DNA of 64,000 bases from Chitinophagales bacterium (lineage in GTDB: Bacteria; Bacteroidota; Bacteroidia; Chitinophagales; BACL12): assembly GCA_020636645.1 (NCBI GenBank), contig JACJXO010000002.1, positions 552,893-616,892 of the forward strand, written 5' to 3'. Positions 24,713-33,732 of the stretch are shown piece by piece (within the stretch, counting starts at the first letter, position 1; each line of letters opens with the position of its first letter). The notes beneath the pieces were generated by a model. It searched no databases. It saw nothing but the letters and a program-made list of their open reading frames with translations, and had not been told where the DNA came from. Both the position numbers and the translations under genes were made by a program.

Positions 24713-26149
24713 TCACGAAATGCTCATCTGGATCTTCTTGGTCAGATCCTCCACGCTTTCCTTGAATTTACTGTCTGTATCCATCAGGTTCTGGATGGCC
24801 TGGCAGGAGTGAATGACCGTAGAGTGGTCACGACCTCCAAAATGCTTGCCGATGCTCTTGAGTGAGTTCTTGGTGAAGTTCTTGCTCAGGTACATGCTCA
24901 GCTGACGAGCCTGCACGATGGCCCGCTTCCGGGTCTTTTCCTTGAGCTTTTCTACCGGCACCTCGAAATAATCACACACTGCTTTCTGAATAAAGTCTAT
25001 GCTCACCTCACGGCTCATGTTCTTCACGAAGTTCTTGACGATCTTCTTGGCCAGGTCCAGGTCTATCTGCTTGCGGTTGAGAGATGCCTGAGCCAGCAGA
25101 CTGACCAGCGCACCTTCCAACTCCCTTATGTTATTGGTGATGTTGTAAGCTACAAACTCAACCACATCATCCGGAAGTTCGATGCCATCGGCATACATCT
25201 TCTTTTCCAGGATGGCCACCCGGGTCTCGAAATCAGGTGCCTGTAGGTCAGCACTCAATCCCCACTTGAAGCGACTCAGCAAACGCTCTTCCACGCCTTC
25301 CAGATCACGGGGTGGACGATCGCTGGTAAGGATGATCTGCTTGTTCTCCTGGTGGAGGTGATTGAAGATGTGGAAGAATATATCCTGGGTCTTCGCCTTG
25401 TTGGAGAAGAAGTGGATGTCGTCAATGATGAGTACATCGATCAGCTGATAGAAGTGTACGAAGTCATTGACCGAATTATTCTTCAGTGATTCGATGAACT
25501 GGTTGGTGAAGCGTTCGGCGTTGGTGTACAATACCGTCTTGTTCGGAAAGTTTTGTTTGACCTCATTTCCGATCGCCTGTGCAAGGTGTGTCTTTCCCAG
25601 CCCCACCCCTCCGTAGATAACGAGTGGGTTGAAGGCAGTGCCTCCGGGTTTCTGGGCCACGGCATAGCCGGCACTACGACACAAGCGGTTGCAGTCGCCC
25701 TCTATAAAGGAGTCAAAATTGTAATTCGGGTTCAGGCCAGATTCAATGTTCACTTTCTTGAGGCCCGGAATAACGAAAGGATTTTTAATGGTGTTGCCCA
25801 TGATCAAAGGTGCTGCTACTTCGGGGTTCTTGTTGAAACCCGAATTGTAATTGGGATAATGGATGGTGGTAGGCGTCTGAGAACCGGAACTGTTCTCCAC
25901 CACGATGCGGTATTCCAGGCGGGCATTGGCACCCAGTTCTCTTTTGATGGTCTTGCGCAGAAGGGCTACATAATGCTCTTCCAACCATTCATAAAAGAAC
26001 TGACTGGGTACCTGAATGGTCAAAACATCGTCTTCGAGTTTTACGGGTTCAATAGGTTCAAACCAGGTCTTAAAACTTTGGTGGTTCACGTTGTCCTTAA
26101 TAATCTTCAGGCAATCCGCCCACACACCTTCATGATTCTTGCTGCTCAT
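24713..26149 (-). CDS. dnaA: Chromosomal replication initiator DnaA
   Basis: ATP-dependent initiator that melts the origin. 478 residues. Domain I at the N-terminus (VWADCLKIIKDNVNHQSFKTWFEPI), then a linker, then the AAA+ domain with Walker A GGVGLGKTHLA and Walker B VLIIDDIHFF, sensor region ILTSDRPPRDL. Domain IV carries the DNA-binding signature GGRDHSTVIHSCQAI. I found no cluster of TTATCCACA-type boxes on either side, so the origin is probably not inside this window. Confidence 0.98.
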   Translation of the reverse strand: MSSKNHEGVWADCLKIIKDNVNHQSFKTWFEPIEPVKLEDDVLTIQVPSQFFYEWLEEHYVALLRKTIKRELGANARLEYRIVVENSSGSQTPTTIHYPNYNSGFNKNPEVAAPLIMGNTIKNPFVIPGLKKVNIESGLNPNYNFDSFIEGDCNRLCRSAGYAVAQKPGGTAFNPLVIYGGVGLGKTHLAQAIGNEVKQNFPNKTVLYTNAERFTNQFIESLKNNSVNDFVHFYQLIDVLIIDDIHFFSNKAKTQDIFFHIFNHLHQENKQIILTSDRPPRDLEGVEERLLSRFKWGLSADLQAPDFETRVAILEKKMYADGIELPDDVVEFVAYNITNNIRELEGALVSLLAQASLNRKQIDLDLAKKIVKNFVKNMSREVSIDFIQKAVCDYFEVPVEKLKEKTRKRAIVQARQLSMYLSKNFTKNSLKSIGKHFGGRDHSTVIHSCQAIQNLMDTDSKFKESVEDLTKKIQMSIS

Positions 26150-26245
26150 CAGTCAGTTAAACTTGCCTTATCAAATTATTAACAGAAATGGGAGACGAAA
26201 GTGTTGAAAAAATTCTGCACAAAAAAATTTTTTTGGTCTTGATTT

Positions 26246-27166
26246 TTATTCGACAATAACAGGTGTTTCATAACGCCATTTTTTTCTTTTCACCGGGTTT
26301 AAAATCAATTCAAGATGTCCGAGTCGTAAGCCTGCCCAGCCCACCTGGTTGATGAGCACCTCTTCTCCGTCCTTATTAGACAAGGCCTCCGGCTTTTCCA
26401 TAAAGGTATGGGTATGGCCACCCAGGATCAGGTCAATACCACCCGTGCTTTTGGCCAGGATCTGGTCAGACACTTTGTTCTCTTCATACCGGTAGCCCAG
26501 GTGAGACAGGCATATGACCACATCGCACCGTTCATCGTAACGCAGTATGTTGCTCATTTGCTGAGCAATTGAGACTGGTTCCAGATAACGTGTTTCTCCG
26601 AACAGGGTATCGGGAACCAGGCCATGCAATTCTATGCCGAGACCGAAGATTCCGATGCGGATCCTGCCACGTTTGACAACCGTATAGTCTTTCGTTCTTC
26701 CCTGCAGGGCCGTATTGGTAAAATCGTAGTTGGATACAAGAAAGGGGAAGTCAGCATGCGGCAACTGTCTTGCAAATCCCTCAACACCTGCATCAAAGTC
26801 ATGGTTACCCATCGTAGCCGCATCATACCCCATGGCACTCATCAACCTGAACTCCGGCTCACCGCCAAAATAGTTGAAGTAGGGAGTACCCTGGAAAATG
26901 TCGCCACTGTCAAGCAAGACCACATGTTGTGCTGTCTGTCTGAAGGATTTTATGAGGGCTGCTCTCTGCGACATGCCTCCTTGTCCGCCATAGCGTTTAT
27001 CATCTGCCGGAAAAGGATCAATGCGGCTGTGCATGTCGTTCGTATGAAGTATGGTCAGCACGGTCTCCTCGCCGGTAGCAGCATACAGGGCATCGGGCCA
27101 TTGCCCGAGACCTGCCATCGCCATGGCAATGCCTGTCTGTCTGATGAACTGTCTTCTGCTACTCAA
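26246..27166 (-). CDS. 5'-nucleotidase-type metallophosphoesterase, Tat-exported
   Basis: Catalytic half of a UshA-like nucleotidase, 306 residues. Twin-arginine signal SRRQFIRQTG. Metal motifs HTNDMHSRID, LDSGDIFQGT, MGNHDFDAG and GGHTHTF. The substrate-binding C-terminal domain is encoded by the preceding gene. TTG at 27166 is the apparent start and overlaps the upstream stop by 8 bases, implying translational coupling. Split 5'-nucleotidases of this kind are common in Bacteroidota. Confidence 0.88.
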   Translation of the reverse strand: MSSRRQFIRQTGIAMAMAGLGQWPDALYAATGEETVLTILHTNDMHSRIDPFPADDKRYGGQGGMSQRAALIKSFRQTAQHVVLLDSGDIFQGTPYFNYFGGEPEFRLMSAMGYDAATMGNHDFDAGVEGFARQLPHADFPFLVSNYDFTNTALQGRTKDYTVVKRGRIRIGIFGLGIELHGLVPDTLFGETRYLEPVSIAQQMSNILRYDERCDVVICLSHLGYRYEENKVSDQILAKSTGGIDLILGGHTHTFMEKPEALSNKDGEEVLINQVGWAGLRLGHLELILNPVKRKKWRYETPVIVE

Positions 27167-27902
27167 TGCGTATCCTGTTTTCCAATGAACTGCCGATCAC
27201 CTGACCGGCTGCAGTTTGTTTCCTCACATGTGCGATCACAAGATCCCTCACAGTCACTCCTGCAGTTTCGACCGGTTGCCCGGTCATAAAATCCATACCA
27301 TCGCCACCGTTGGCCATGTAGTCATTCATGACCACCGAATAGGTAGCATCCCGTCTCAGAGGAACCCCCTGAATCCGGACATCTGCGGGTTGCCCAGCAG
27401 AATCGATCACCATCTCGATGCCGGCCACAGGCCAGCCACCGGCAGATGCGATCTTTTCCAATAACCGTGCGGTGGAATATGCATCCAATGTACACATTAC
27501 CACATAATTCTCAAAGGGTAACAACTCAAAAAGTTTACCCTGTGTGAGTGGTCCGGCGGCGATCATGTCAATGCGCAACCCTCCATAATTATAGACGGCA
27601 AAATCTGCTGGTGTACCAAACAGTTCCTCAGATTCTTCCAGCAATACATCACAGACCCAGTTACCCAATTCTCCTTCGGGTTGAGCTTTGAACATGTCTG
27701 AACCCACCCTGCCTATCACCTCATTCATCTCCGCATAGATCTGTTCTCTGTAAGGAGAGATCATGCTGTTGAACAAGGTATCCCTGCCTGCAATTGACAT
27801 ATTTTCAGAGCTGATAGAGACAACCTGATAACGTGAACAGGAAGCTGCCATCAATAGCACAATAGCCAGCCATAGGATGTGCCGGAATAAGGTTGTTTTC
27901 AC
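27159..27902 (-). CDS. 5'-nucleotidase C-terminal (substrate-binding) domain lipoprotein
   Basis: 247 residues. Lipobox LLMAASC gives a lipid anchor. The body is the 5_nucleotid_C fold (GNWVCDVLLEESEELF, NYGGLRIDMIAAGPLTQGKLFELLPFEN, VVMNDYMANGGDGMDF). It normally supplies the nucleoside pocket to the catalytic domain and here would pair with the Tat-exported product of the overlapping downstream gene. GTG start at 27902. Confidence 0.87.
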   Translation of the reverse strand: MKTTLFRHILWLAIVLLMAASCSRYQVVSISSENMSIAGRDTLFNSMISPYREQIYAEMNEVIGRVGSDMFKAQPEGELGNWVCDVLLEESEELFGTPADFAVYNYGGLRIDMIAAGPLTQGKLFELLPFENYVVMCTLDAYSTARLLEKIASAGGWPVAGIEMVIDSAGQPADVRIQGVPLRRDATYSVVMNDYMANGGDGMDFMTGQPVETAGVTVRDLVIAHVRKQTAAGQVIGSSLENRIRIE

Positions 27903-27993
27903 ACTTCAAATTTTGGAAAAAAAGCCCGCCGGTTCCCGGATCAGGAAACATAAAAATTTCGTACAGATCTGATGGGTGTGCTAAGTGCCTGTT

Positions 27994-28524
27994 TTACTTG
28001 TCGTAAAAGGACAACACTTCCTTTTTCAGTTGAAGGATGGCCTTCTGGGTAGCAGTGTATTCTTCCTGTTCAGCCAGGTCATTGATGATCTTTTTGCTCA
28101 GATCAACAGAGGCTCCCTCCGGATTCAGCTGCATGGCTGCTCTGTTGATGACACTTTTGACCTCTTCCTTGGCTATTCGAACCAGCTCCCAGGCCTCGGG
28201 TGAAATGTAGAGTTGCTGGCTCAGGTTATGTTCATATTCCAGCGCAATATTATTAATGAGTGCCTGACGAAAAGCCGCTACATTCATCTCTGCAGTGCGC
28301 ACTCTGGGCAACAGGTTATGCAGTGAGATACGCTCCAGAAACATGACCAGCCTTTCATATGCCTGCAGCCTGGTAGGTAATGCCATCCTCCGGTTACTTT
28401 CAAAGAACTCCAGCTGACGCAGCCGGTACTCTTTGGTAAAAAAAGACCGGATCATCATCAGCATTACCACACAAATGATCAGTGAAGGAAGGGCATAGAT
28501 CAAAATATCGAGAAGACTGTCCAT
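27994..28524 (-). CDS. Membrane-anchored coiled protein, unknown function
   Basis: 176 residues. One N-terminal transmembrane helix (residues 5-28, LLDILIYALPSLIICVVMLMMI). The rest is helical and charged, with ALPTRLQAYERLVMFLERI and QQLYISPEAWELVRIAKEEV as its most distinctive parts. It resembles conserved single-pass proteins found across Bacteroidota with no assigned role. ATG at 28524. Confidence 0.7.
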   Translation of the reverse strand: MDSLLDILIYALPSLIICVVMLMMIRSFFTKEYRLRQLEFFESNRRMALPTRLQAYERLVMFLERISLHNLLPRVRTAEMNVAAFRQALINNIALEYEHNLSQQLYISPEAWELVRIAKEEVKSVINRAAMQLNPEGASVDLSKKIINDLAEQEEYTATQKAILQLKKEVLSFYDK

Positions 28525-28588
28525 AGAAGCTGATTTGGGGTTACAAAGGTAACGGGTATGAAACTTAATGCAGACCTGACCCGTTTAT

Positions 28589-28596
28589 TATCTTTG
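28589..28596 (+). promoter_or_regulatory. -7 promoter element (TATCTTTG) of the A-type carrier gene
   Basis: Exact TAnnTTTG, ending 16 bases before the ATG at 28613. Confidence 0.6.
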
Positions 28597-28612
28597 AACA
28601 AATTTTTCAGGC

Positions 28613-28960
28613 ATGGCAGAAGTACTTTTAGATTCACCCGTCACCCTGACCGATGGTGCCTATAGTGAGATCGTCAAACTGATCGCAGAAAAAAATGTAC
28701 CAGAGCACTATTCGCTGCGGGTAGGTGTGAAAGGCGGTGGCTGTGCAGGTTTATCCTATATATTGGGATTTGACAGCCAGAAAGACAATGACCAGGTGTA
28801 TCAGTTTCGTGATATCACCATATTAATGGAGAAGACCCATGGCATGTACCTGGTGGGCATGGAGATCGATTTTGTGGATGGGCTGGAAAACCGCGGCTTC
28901 AGCTTCAATAACCCGAATGCCGTCCAGACCTGTGGTTGTGGAACCAGTTTCTCCAGCTGA
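28613..28960 (+). CDS. A-type iron-sulfur cluster carrier (HesB/IscA/ErpA family)
   Basis: Carries and inserts Fe-S clusters into apo-proteins. 115 residues with the three ligand cysteines: C44 in GVKGGGCAGLSY and C107/C109 in the CGCG motif near the end. Stand-alone gene, not beside a suf or isc operon in this window, so ErpA and SufA-like assignments cannot be separated. Confidence 0.93.
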   Translation: MAEVLLDSPVTLTDGAYSEIVKLIAEKNVPEHYSLRVGVKGGGCAGLSYILGFDSQKDNDQVYQFRDITILMEKTHGMYLVGMEIDFVDGLENRGFSFNNPNAVQTCGCGTSFSS

Positions 28961-28985
28961 GGATCCGGCATTTCAGAAAAACAAC

Positions 28986-29011
28986 GGCTGCCTTCGGGCA
29001 GCCTTTTTTTT
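28986..29011 (+). terminator. Intrinsic terminator of the A-type carrier gene
   Basis: Perfect 7-bp stem GGCTGCC/GGCAGCC with a TTCG tetraloop, followed by eight T. Confidence 0.9.
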
Positions 29012-29012
29012 G

Positions 29013-29118
29013 GGCAAAAAAATACCCTGCCATTCAGACAGGGTACTTACAAGTCAACCTTTACCCTTAGTTGTAACACTTATACCACATAGACTCAAGA
29101 GCATTTAAAAAAGTTGCA
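29013..29118 (-). ncRNA. Candidate small RNA ending at a minus-strand terminator
   Basis: On the minus strand, stem TACCCTG/CAGGGTA (29023-29045) is followed by seven T, a good intrinsic terminator, yet no minus-strand gene lies upstream of it. Just before it a second stem, TTACAA/TTGTAA, can form (about 29050-29079). AAATTTTG (minus strand, 29125-29132) is one mismatch from the -7 consensus and would put the RNA start near 29118. No open frame of useful size. The 5' end and existence are inferred. Confidence 0.35.
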
Positions 29119-29189
29119 CCAGGACAAAATTTTTTTGATAAAACGGCCAAAATGAGCTGAAAAAGCCCGTTTTTTTTTATCTTTTCTCT

Positions 29190-30476
29190 ATGAGTATTCC
29201 CGTAAGCCTCAATATGAACCTGCGAGGCATCGGCCAGTCTGCCACCCTGGCCATCAATGAACGTTCCAAAGCCCTGCGCAGGGAAGGCAGGAAGATATAC
29301 GGACTCGGTTTAGGGCAATCGCCGTTTCCCATTCCTCAGAGCGTAGTGGACTCCCTCAAAATGCATGCCCATGAAAAAGACTACCTGCACGTACAGGGTC
29401 TTCCCGCTCTGCGCACCGCCGTGGCCGAATTTCATATCAAGAAAGATCTGGCAGACATCCACCCGGATCAGGTACTGATCGGCCCGGGCAGCAAAGAACT
29501 GATGTTCCTCCTCCAGCTGGTGTTCTATGGCGAGATCATCCTGCCATCACCATCCTGGGTATCTTACCACCCCCAGGCCCATATTCTGGGCAGACCGGTT
29601 CGTTTCATACATACCAGTTTTGAAGATAAGTGGCGACTTACCGCCGATATGCTGGAACGGCATTGTGCGGCAGACAATGACAACACCAAACCCAGGCTTA
29701 TCATCCTGAACTATCCGAGCAACCCTGATGGCGGAAGCTATACTGCAGATGAACTGGAAGCGATAGGCTTCATCGCCCGGAAGAATAACATCATCCTGCT
29801 CAGTGATGAGATCTACGGACAACTCCATTTTGAAGGAGAACATGTATCGGTTTCCAGATACTATCCCGAAGGCACCATCATTTCCAGCGGACTCAGCAAA
29901 TGGTGCGGGGCAGGTGGCTGGCGACTGGGCACTTTTTCTTTCCCACCCCAATTATCCTGGCTCCGGGAGGCTATGGCTGCAGCAGCCAGTGAGACCTACA
30001 CTTCTGTATCAGCTCCGATCCAATATGCTGCCATAAGGGCCTTTAAATGTGGTATCAATATAGAACGATACCTCTGGCGGGTGCGTAAGATCCTGAAGGC
30101 ACTGGCTACCGATACTGTGCGCATTCTGCAGGACGGTGGTGTCAGGGTACATATGCCGGACGGAGCATTCTACCTGTTTATTGACTGCACCCCTTTCGCT
30201 GAAAAACTGCACGCCCGAAATATCCATAACAGCATGGATATGTGCGAGGCATTGTTACAGGAAACCGGCGTGGCCATTCTGCCGGGTGCAGCCTTTAACC
30301 GGCCGGCCAATGAATTCACTGCCAGACTGGCAACGGTCAATTTTGATGGGGCCAAAGCGCTGGCAAAGTGCGAGACCATTCCGCTTGATACACCACTTCC
30401 GGACTCCTTCACCAAGACCTATTGCAAGGAAACTCTGGATGCCTGTAAGCGCATCGTAAAGTGGTTACATGACTGA
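29190..30476 (+). CDS. Pyridoxal-phosphate aminotransferase, class I/II
   Basis: Cytoplasmic fold-type I aminotransferase, 428 residues. The cofactor lysine is K237 in SSGLSKWCGAGGWR. Other PLP contacts: NYPSNPDG (Asn), LLSDEIYG (Asp, Tyr) and the Arg in GGWRLG. The substrate arm is not diagnostic; aspartate or aromatic amino acids are the likely donors. Its last 12 bases overlap the convergent gene that ends at 30465. Confidence 0.88.
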   Translation: MSIPVSLNMNLRGIGQSATLAINERSKALRREGRKIYGLGLGQSPFPIPQSVVDSLKMHAHEKDYLHVQGLPALRTAVAEFHIKKDLADIHPDQVLIGPGSKELMFLLQLVFYGEIILPSPSWVSYHPQAHILGRPVRFIHTSFEDKWRLTADMLERHCAADNDNTKPRLIILNYPSNPDGGSYTADELEAIGFIARKNNIILLSDEIYGQLHFEGEHVSVSRYYPEGTIISSGLSKWCGAGGWRLGTFSFPPQLSWLREAMAAAASETYTSVSAPIQYAAIRAFKCGINIERYLWRVRKILKALATDTVRILQDGGVRVHMPDGAFYLFIDCTPFAEKLHARNIHNSMDMCEALLQETGVAILPGAAFNRPANEFTARLATVNFDGAKALAKCETIPLDTPLPDSFTKTYCKETLDACKRIVKWLHD

Positions 30477-31034
30477 CCGACACAGGGTGTTCAGCAGTTT
30501 CACGAAGGGCTGCGGATAAGCAAAGTTCTGGTCGTGGTAATACTGGACCACCATGCGCAGGTCATATGAGGCACGGTCAATGAGTCTGTGTTCGATCAGA
30601 ATGTTGCCATACAGCTGATCCGCCAGCCCCTCCTTGATAACAAGAGCTGGTTTGAGATAGTGGCGCTCGATGGTTTCTACATAATCGCCGCGAAGAAACT
30701 CACGCAGGTCTGACATATATAAGGTGTAGCCCAGGGGCAAAATCACATCACGAAGGGCATCTGCACAACGGGAAAGAGTATCATCAGAAAACCGATGTGC
30801 ATGCCATTTGATCATCCATCCGTCAGACATAGCACCGGTGAGCGACCGGAAATGATCTTCTGTCAGTGTGCCATCCAGAAAAGCTTCTTTGATCAGACAA
30901 AGGAATTGTTCAAATCCCCCCGCTGCCATCCATTCTTCCTGTTGCTTTTGCCAGAAATCATCACGTACCAGAATTTCCTGGTGATACGGAATGGCAGGAT
31001 GCTCGTTGCCGGATAACAGATCTTCAGGGTCCAT
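30465..31034 (-). CDS. Unrecognised 189-residue protein
   Basis: No family recognised. The translation is well behaved for this genome, with no signal peptide or membrane segment. It is rich in aromatic and acidic residues (DGWMIKWHAHRFSDDTL, LRDVILPLGYTLYMSDLREFLRGDY, LRMVVQYYHDQNFAYPQPF) and probably helical. It overlaps the aminotransferase tail-to-tail and is divergent from the UDP-xylose synthase. The coding call rests on length and the clean start ATG at 31032-31034. Confidence 0.65.
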   Translation of the reverse strand: MDPEDLLSGNEHPAIPYHQEILVRDDFWQKQQEEWMAAGGFEQFLCLIKEAFLDGTLTEDHFRSLTGAMSDGWMIKWHAHRFSDDTLSRCADALRDVILPLGYTLYMSDLREFLRGDYVETIERHYLKPALVIKEGLADQLYGNILIEHRLIDRASYDLRMVVQYYHDQNFAYPQPFVKLLNTLCRSVM

Positions 31035-31059
31035 ACAAAGGGTACTCCCTGCAAAGGTG

Positions 31060-31067
31060 TATTTTTG
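31060..31067 (+). promoter_or_regulatory. -7 promoter element (TATTTTTG) of the UXS gene
   Basis: Exact TAnnTTTG. Its last G is also the first base of an in-frame GTG, so that GTG is unlikely to be the start codon. The TTG at 31085 is favoured. Confidence 0.55.
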
Positions 31068-31084
31068 TGCGCAAGTTTTCTGAT

Positions 31085-32044
31085 TTGAATAAGCCCCGCA
31101 TACTCATAACCGGTGCAGCCGGATTTTTAGGTTCCCATTTGTGCGACCGGTTCATCCGAGAGGGATACCAGGTCATTGCCATGGACAATCTGCTGACAGG
31201 CAGCATGCGCAACATCGAACACCTGTTTCCAAACGAAGACTTTTCCTTTTACCACCACGACGTGACCCGTTTCGTTCACGTGCCTGGTAAGTTGGATTTC
31301 ATCCTCCATTTCGCTTCACCGGCTTCCCCCATAGACTACCTGAAGATGCCCATTCAAACACTGAAGGTGGGAAGCCTGGGAACACATAACCTGCTGGGAC
31401 TTGCCAAAGAGAAGAACGCACGCATCCTCATCGCCTCCACTTCTGAAGTCTATGGCGATCCGATGGTGCATCCGCAGAAAGAATCTTACTGGGGTAATGT
31501 GAACCCTGTCGGACCCAGAGGCGTCTATGACGAAGCCAAGCGTTTCATGGAAGCCATCACCATGGCCTATCACAATTACCACGGACTGGATACCCGCATT
31601 GCCCGCATCTTCAATACTTACGGACCACGGATGAGACTCAATGACGGGCGTGCGCTTCCGGCATTCATAGGGCAGGCATTGCGTGGGGAAGACCTGACCG
31701 TTTTTGGCGATGGAAGCCAGACCCGTTCCTTCTGTTATGTGGATGATCTGGTGGAAGGCATCTATCGCCTGTTGCTGAGCGAATACCCTGAACCGGTGAA
31801 TCTGGGTAATCCGGACGAGATCAGCATCCGTGATTTTGCCGAAGAGATCATCGCCCTGACCGGCACGAAACAGAAAGTGGTGTACAAGCCGCTTCCGGTC
31901 GATGACCCGCAGCAAAGACAACCGGATATTTCCCTCGCAAAAGAAAAACTGAACTGGCAACCTAAGGTGAACAGACAGGATGGTTTGCGCATCACCTATG
32001 AATGGTTCAGACAACTACCCGAATCTGCGTTGCACGAATTGTAA
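31085..32044 (+). CDS. UDP-glucuronate decarboxylase (UDP-xylose synthase)
   Basis: Makes UDP-xylose from UDP-glucuronate for surface polysaccharide. Short-chain dehydrogenase fold: NAD motif ITGAAGFLGSHL, catalytic STSEVYGD (Ser/Thr) and YDEAKR (Tyr, Lys). The UXS pattern HPQKESYWGNVNPVGPRGVYD distinguishes it from UDP-glucose epimerases. The TTG start at 31085 gives 319 residues beginning two residues before PRILITG. The GTG at 31067 would coincide with the promoter. Confidence 0.88.
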   Translation: MNKPRILITGAAGFLGSHLCDRFIREGYQVIAMDNLLTGSMRNIEHLFPNEDFSFYHHDVTRFVHVPGKLDFILHFASPASPIDYLKMPIQTLKVGSLGTHNLLGLAKEKNARILIASTSEVYGDPMVHPQKESYWGNVNPVGPRGVYDEAKRFMEAITMAYHNYHGLDTRIARIFNTYGPRMRLNDGRALPAFIGQALRGEDLTVFGDGSQTRSFCYVDDLVEGIYRLLLSEYPEPVNLGNPDEISIRDFAEEIIALTGTKQKVVYKPLPVDDPQQRQPDISLAKEKLNWQPKVNRQDGLRITYEWFRQLPESALHEL

Positions 32045-32103
32045 TATGGTTGTCAGAACCTGACGATCATTCTTTCACAACTTTTTTTTTCTTATTTTTA
32101 ATC

Positions 32104-33732
32104 ATGCTCCCTCGTGTACAGACCATTCTGTTCCTGTTCTGCTGCAGCTGCTTAGGAACATCAGCTCAGGCTCAGTTCGAGATACTGGATGTCAATAACA
32201 TCGGTTTTGGAGTTGGGTACGGGGGCACCCTGTGCAATCATGACGATGTGTATTATAGTCTGGCACCCATAGAGGGAACAAACCACATCATCTGGGGAAT
32301 AGCCCCGCTTTGGTCAGCCTACGATGACAGCGGCCAGGTCTATGGCGATATTCTATATATCAACAATGCTGAAGATCATGCAGGTCCCCATGCAGACACC
32401 GCACTGAACCTGGCACAGGAGCTGGCACTTCAGCGTTACAAAATGGTCAGAAAAATTGAACGAAGCGAAATAGAAGCATTTACATCTCATTTTGGTGAAC
32501 CGGGCTATACCATACCACAGATCATCAGAGACTGGCCGGGCAACGGAGACACCACATTAGGCACAACGTTTCAGCTTGCTCCTTATGTTGACCACAATGC
32601 GAATGGTATCTATGAACCAGACAGCGGCGATTACCCCCTGATCAAAGGAGACCAGGCCATCTTCCAGCTCCTGCATGACAGGCCAACCGGCAGTCAGGCC
32701 ACCGGGGGCGACCCGAACTTCAGCATGCTGGAATACCGGCAGATGGTGTACGGATATGAAGCGCTGCCCGGATCTCTGCTGGACAATGCAGTTTTCATAG
32801 ACATGCAGATCATAAACCGGTCTGACCGCACCTACCACGATTTTGTATTCGGCTACCTGACCTTCTTTGAACTGGGATTTTTCGGTAACAACTACATGGG
32901 TAGTGACAGCTCTGTGAATCTGCAATACTGTTATAAAGGAGATACAACTGATACAGGTTATGGAGACTGGATCTATTACGGCGATCTGCTTCCTGCAACC
33001 GGATTGCAGTTTGTAAATGTTCCGATGGATGTATCTATGAACCCAATGAGTGAACTCAGTGAATCATCGCTGCAACGATTCCAGTTTTACCAGAGAGCCT
33101 ACTGGCCCTTTGATACAACTCATATGACTGATGGTGGAAGCGGGTATGGAACCGGAAGTCTGACCAACTATAGTTATCATGATCATCCGGATGACACGGA
33201 TGGATGGAATGAATTCACAGAAAGCAATCCACCCGGACAAAGGAGGGCATATAGTTCCACCTTCTTCGGAGACCTGCACCCCGGCGATACCGTCTGTCAT
33301 ACAGCTGCCGTACTTTTTGCACCGGGAACCCTTCCAAACAACCGCACAGCTGCTGTAACAGACCTGATCAATATGGCCTCGGCCCTGCAGGCACAATACC
33401 CTTATCTACCCGATGCCGGAAACTGCATGCAAACCCGGCAGGAAGCCCCTTACTGGCAAACAGAAGTAAATCCGGCAGATGGCATCACTTTCCTCCCCTA
33501 TCCAAATCCTGCCAGTGATGTGGTCTATCTGCACACCGGGCCGTTTAAACAATCAGATGTGTCACTAAACCTTTCTGATATGAACGGCAAACTTATAGAA
33601 ACATGGTTCTTAGCAGACCTCAATTCTGAACAGATCATCAGTATCAGACTTCCTGCATTGACAGCCGGCATATATGTATTAAGTGGTCAGGCAAATGGAT
33701 TCACATTTGTTAAAAAAATAGTTATAAAATGA
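32104..33732 (+). CDS. Secreted T9SS-sorted protein, first of two paralogues
   Basis: 542 residues. Signal peptide ends near GTSAQAQ (about residue 20). The body has no recognised enzyme domain but shares landmarks with the next gene: WPGNG, LAPYVDHNANGIYEPDSGDYPLIKGD, DGWNEFTES, ALLFAPG-type blocks. Calcium-binding-like Asp/Asn loops (DHNANGIYEPD) occur. The C-terminal 85 residues form a type A sorting domain (FLPYPNPASDVVYL, LTAGIYVLSG, KKIVIK). ATG 32104; TATTTTTA is just upstream. Overlaps the next gene (ATGA). Confidence 0.8.
   Translation: MLPRVQTILFLFCCSCLGTSAQAQFEILDVNNIGFGVGYGGTLCNHDDVYYSLAPIEGTNHIIWGIAPLWSAYDDSGQVYGDILYINNAEDHAGPHADTALNLAQELALQRYKMVRKIERSEIEAFTSHFGEPGYTIPQIIRDWPGNGDTTLGTTFQLAPYVDHNANGIYEPDSGDYPLIKGDQAIFQLLHDRPTGSQATGGDPNFSMLEYRQMVYGYEALPGSLLDNAVFIDMQIINRSDRTYHDFVFGYLTFFELGFFGNNYMGSDSSVNLQYCYKGDTTDTGYGDWIYYGDLLPATGLQFVNVPMDVSMNPMSELSESSLQRFQFYQRAYWPFDTTHMTDGGSGYGTGSLTNYSYHDHPDDTDGWNEFTESNPPGQRRAYSSTFFGDLHPGDTVCHTAAVLFAPGTLPNNRTAAVTDLINMASALQAQYPYLPDAGNCMQTRQEAPYWQTEVNPADGITFLPYPNPASDVVYLHTGPFKQSDVSLNLSDMNGKLIETWFLADLNSEQIISIRLPALTAGIYVLSGQANGFTFVKKIVIK
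33478..33546 (+). repeat. Sorting-domain segment duplicated at 35100-35168
   Basis: 69 bases that match 35100-35168 at 65 positions. All four differences are synonymous, so both encode the same 23 residues (DGITFLPYPNPASDV...HTGPF). Similarity drops sharply on either side. Confidence 0.9.

Noticed and set aside
26150..26245. Replication origin next to dnaA
   Set aside because: AT-rich, but only one weak DnaA-box-like sequence (TTATTAACA) and no box cluster on either side of dnaA.
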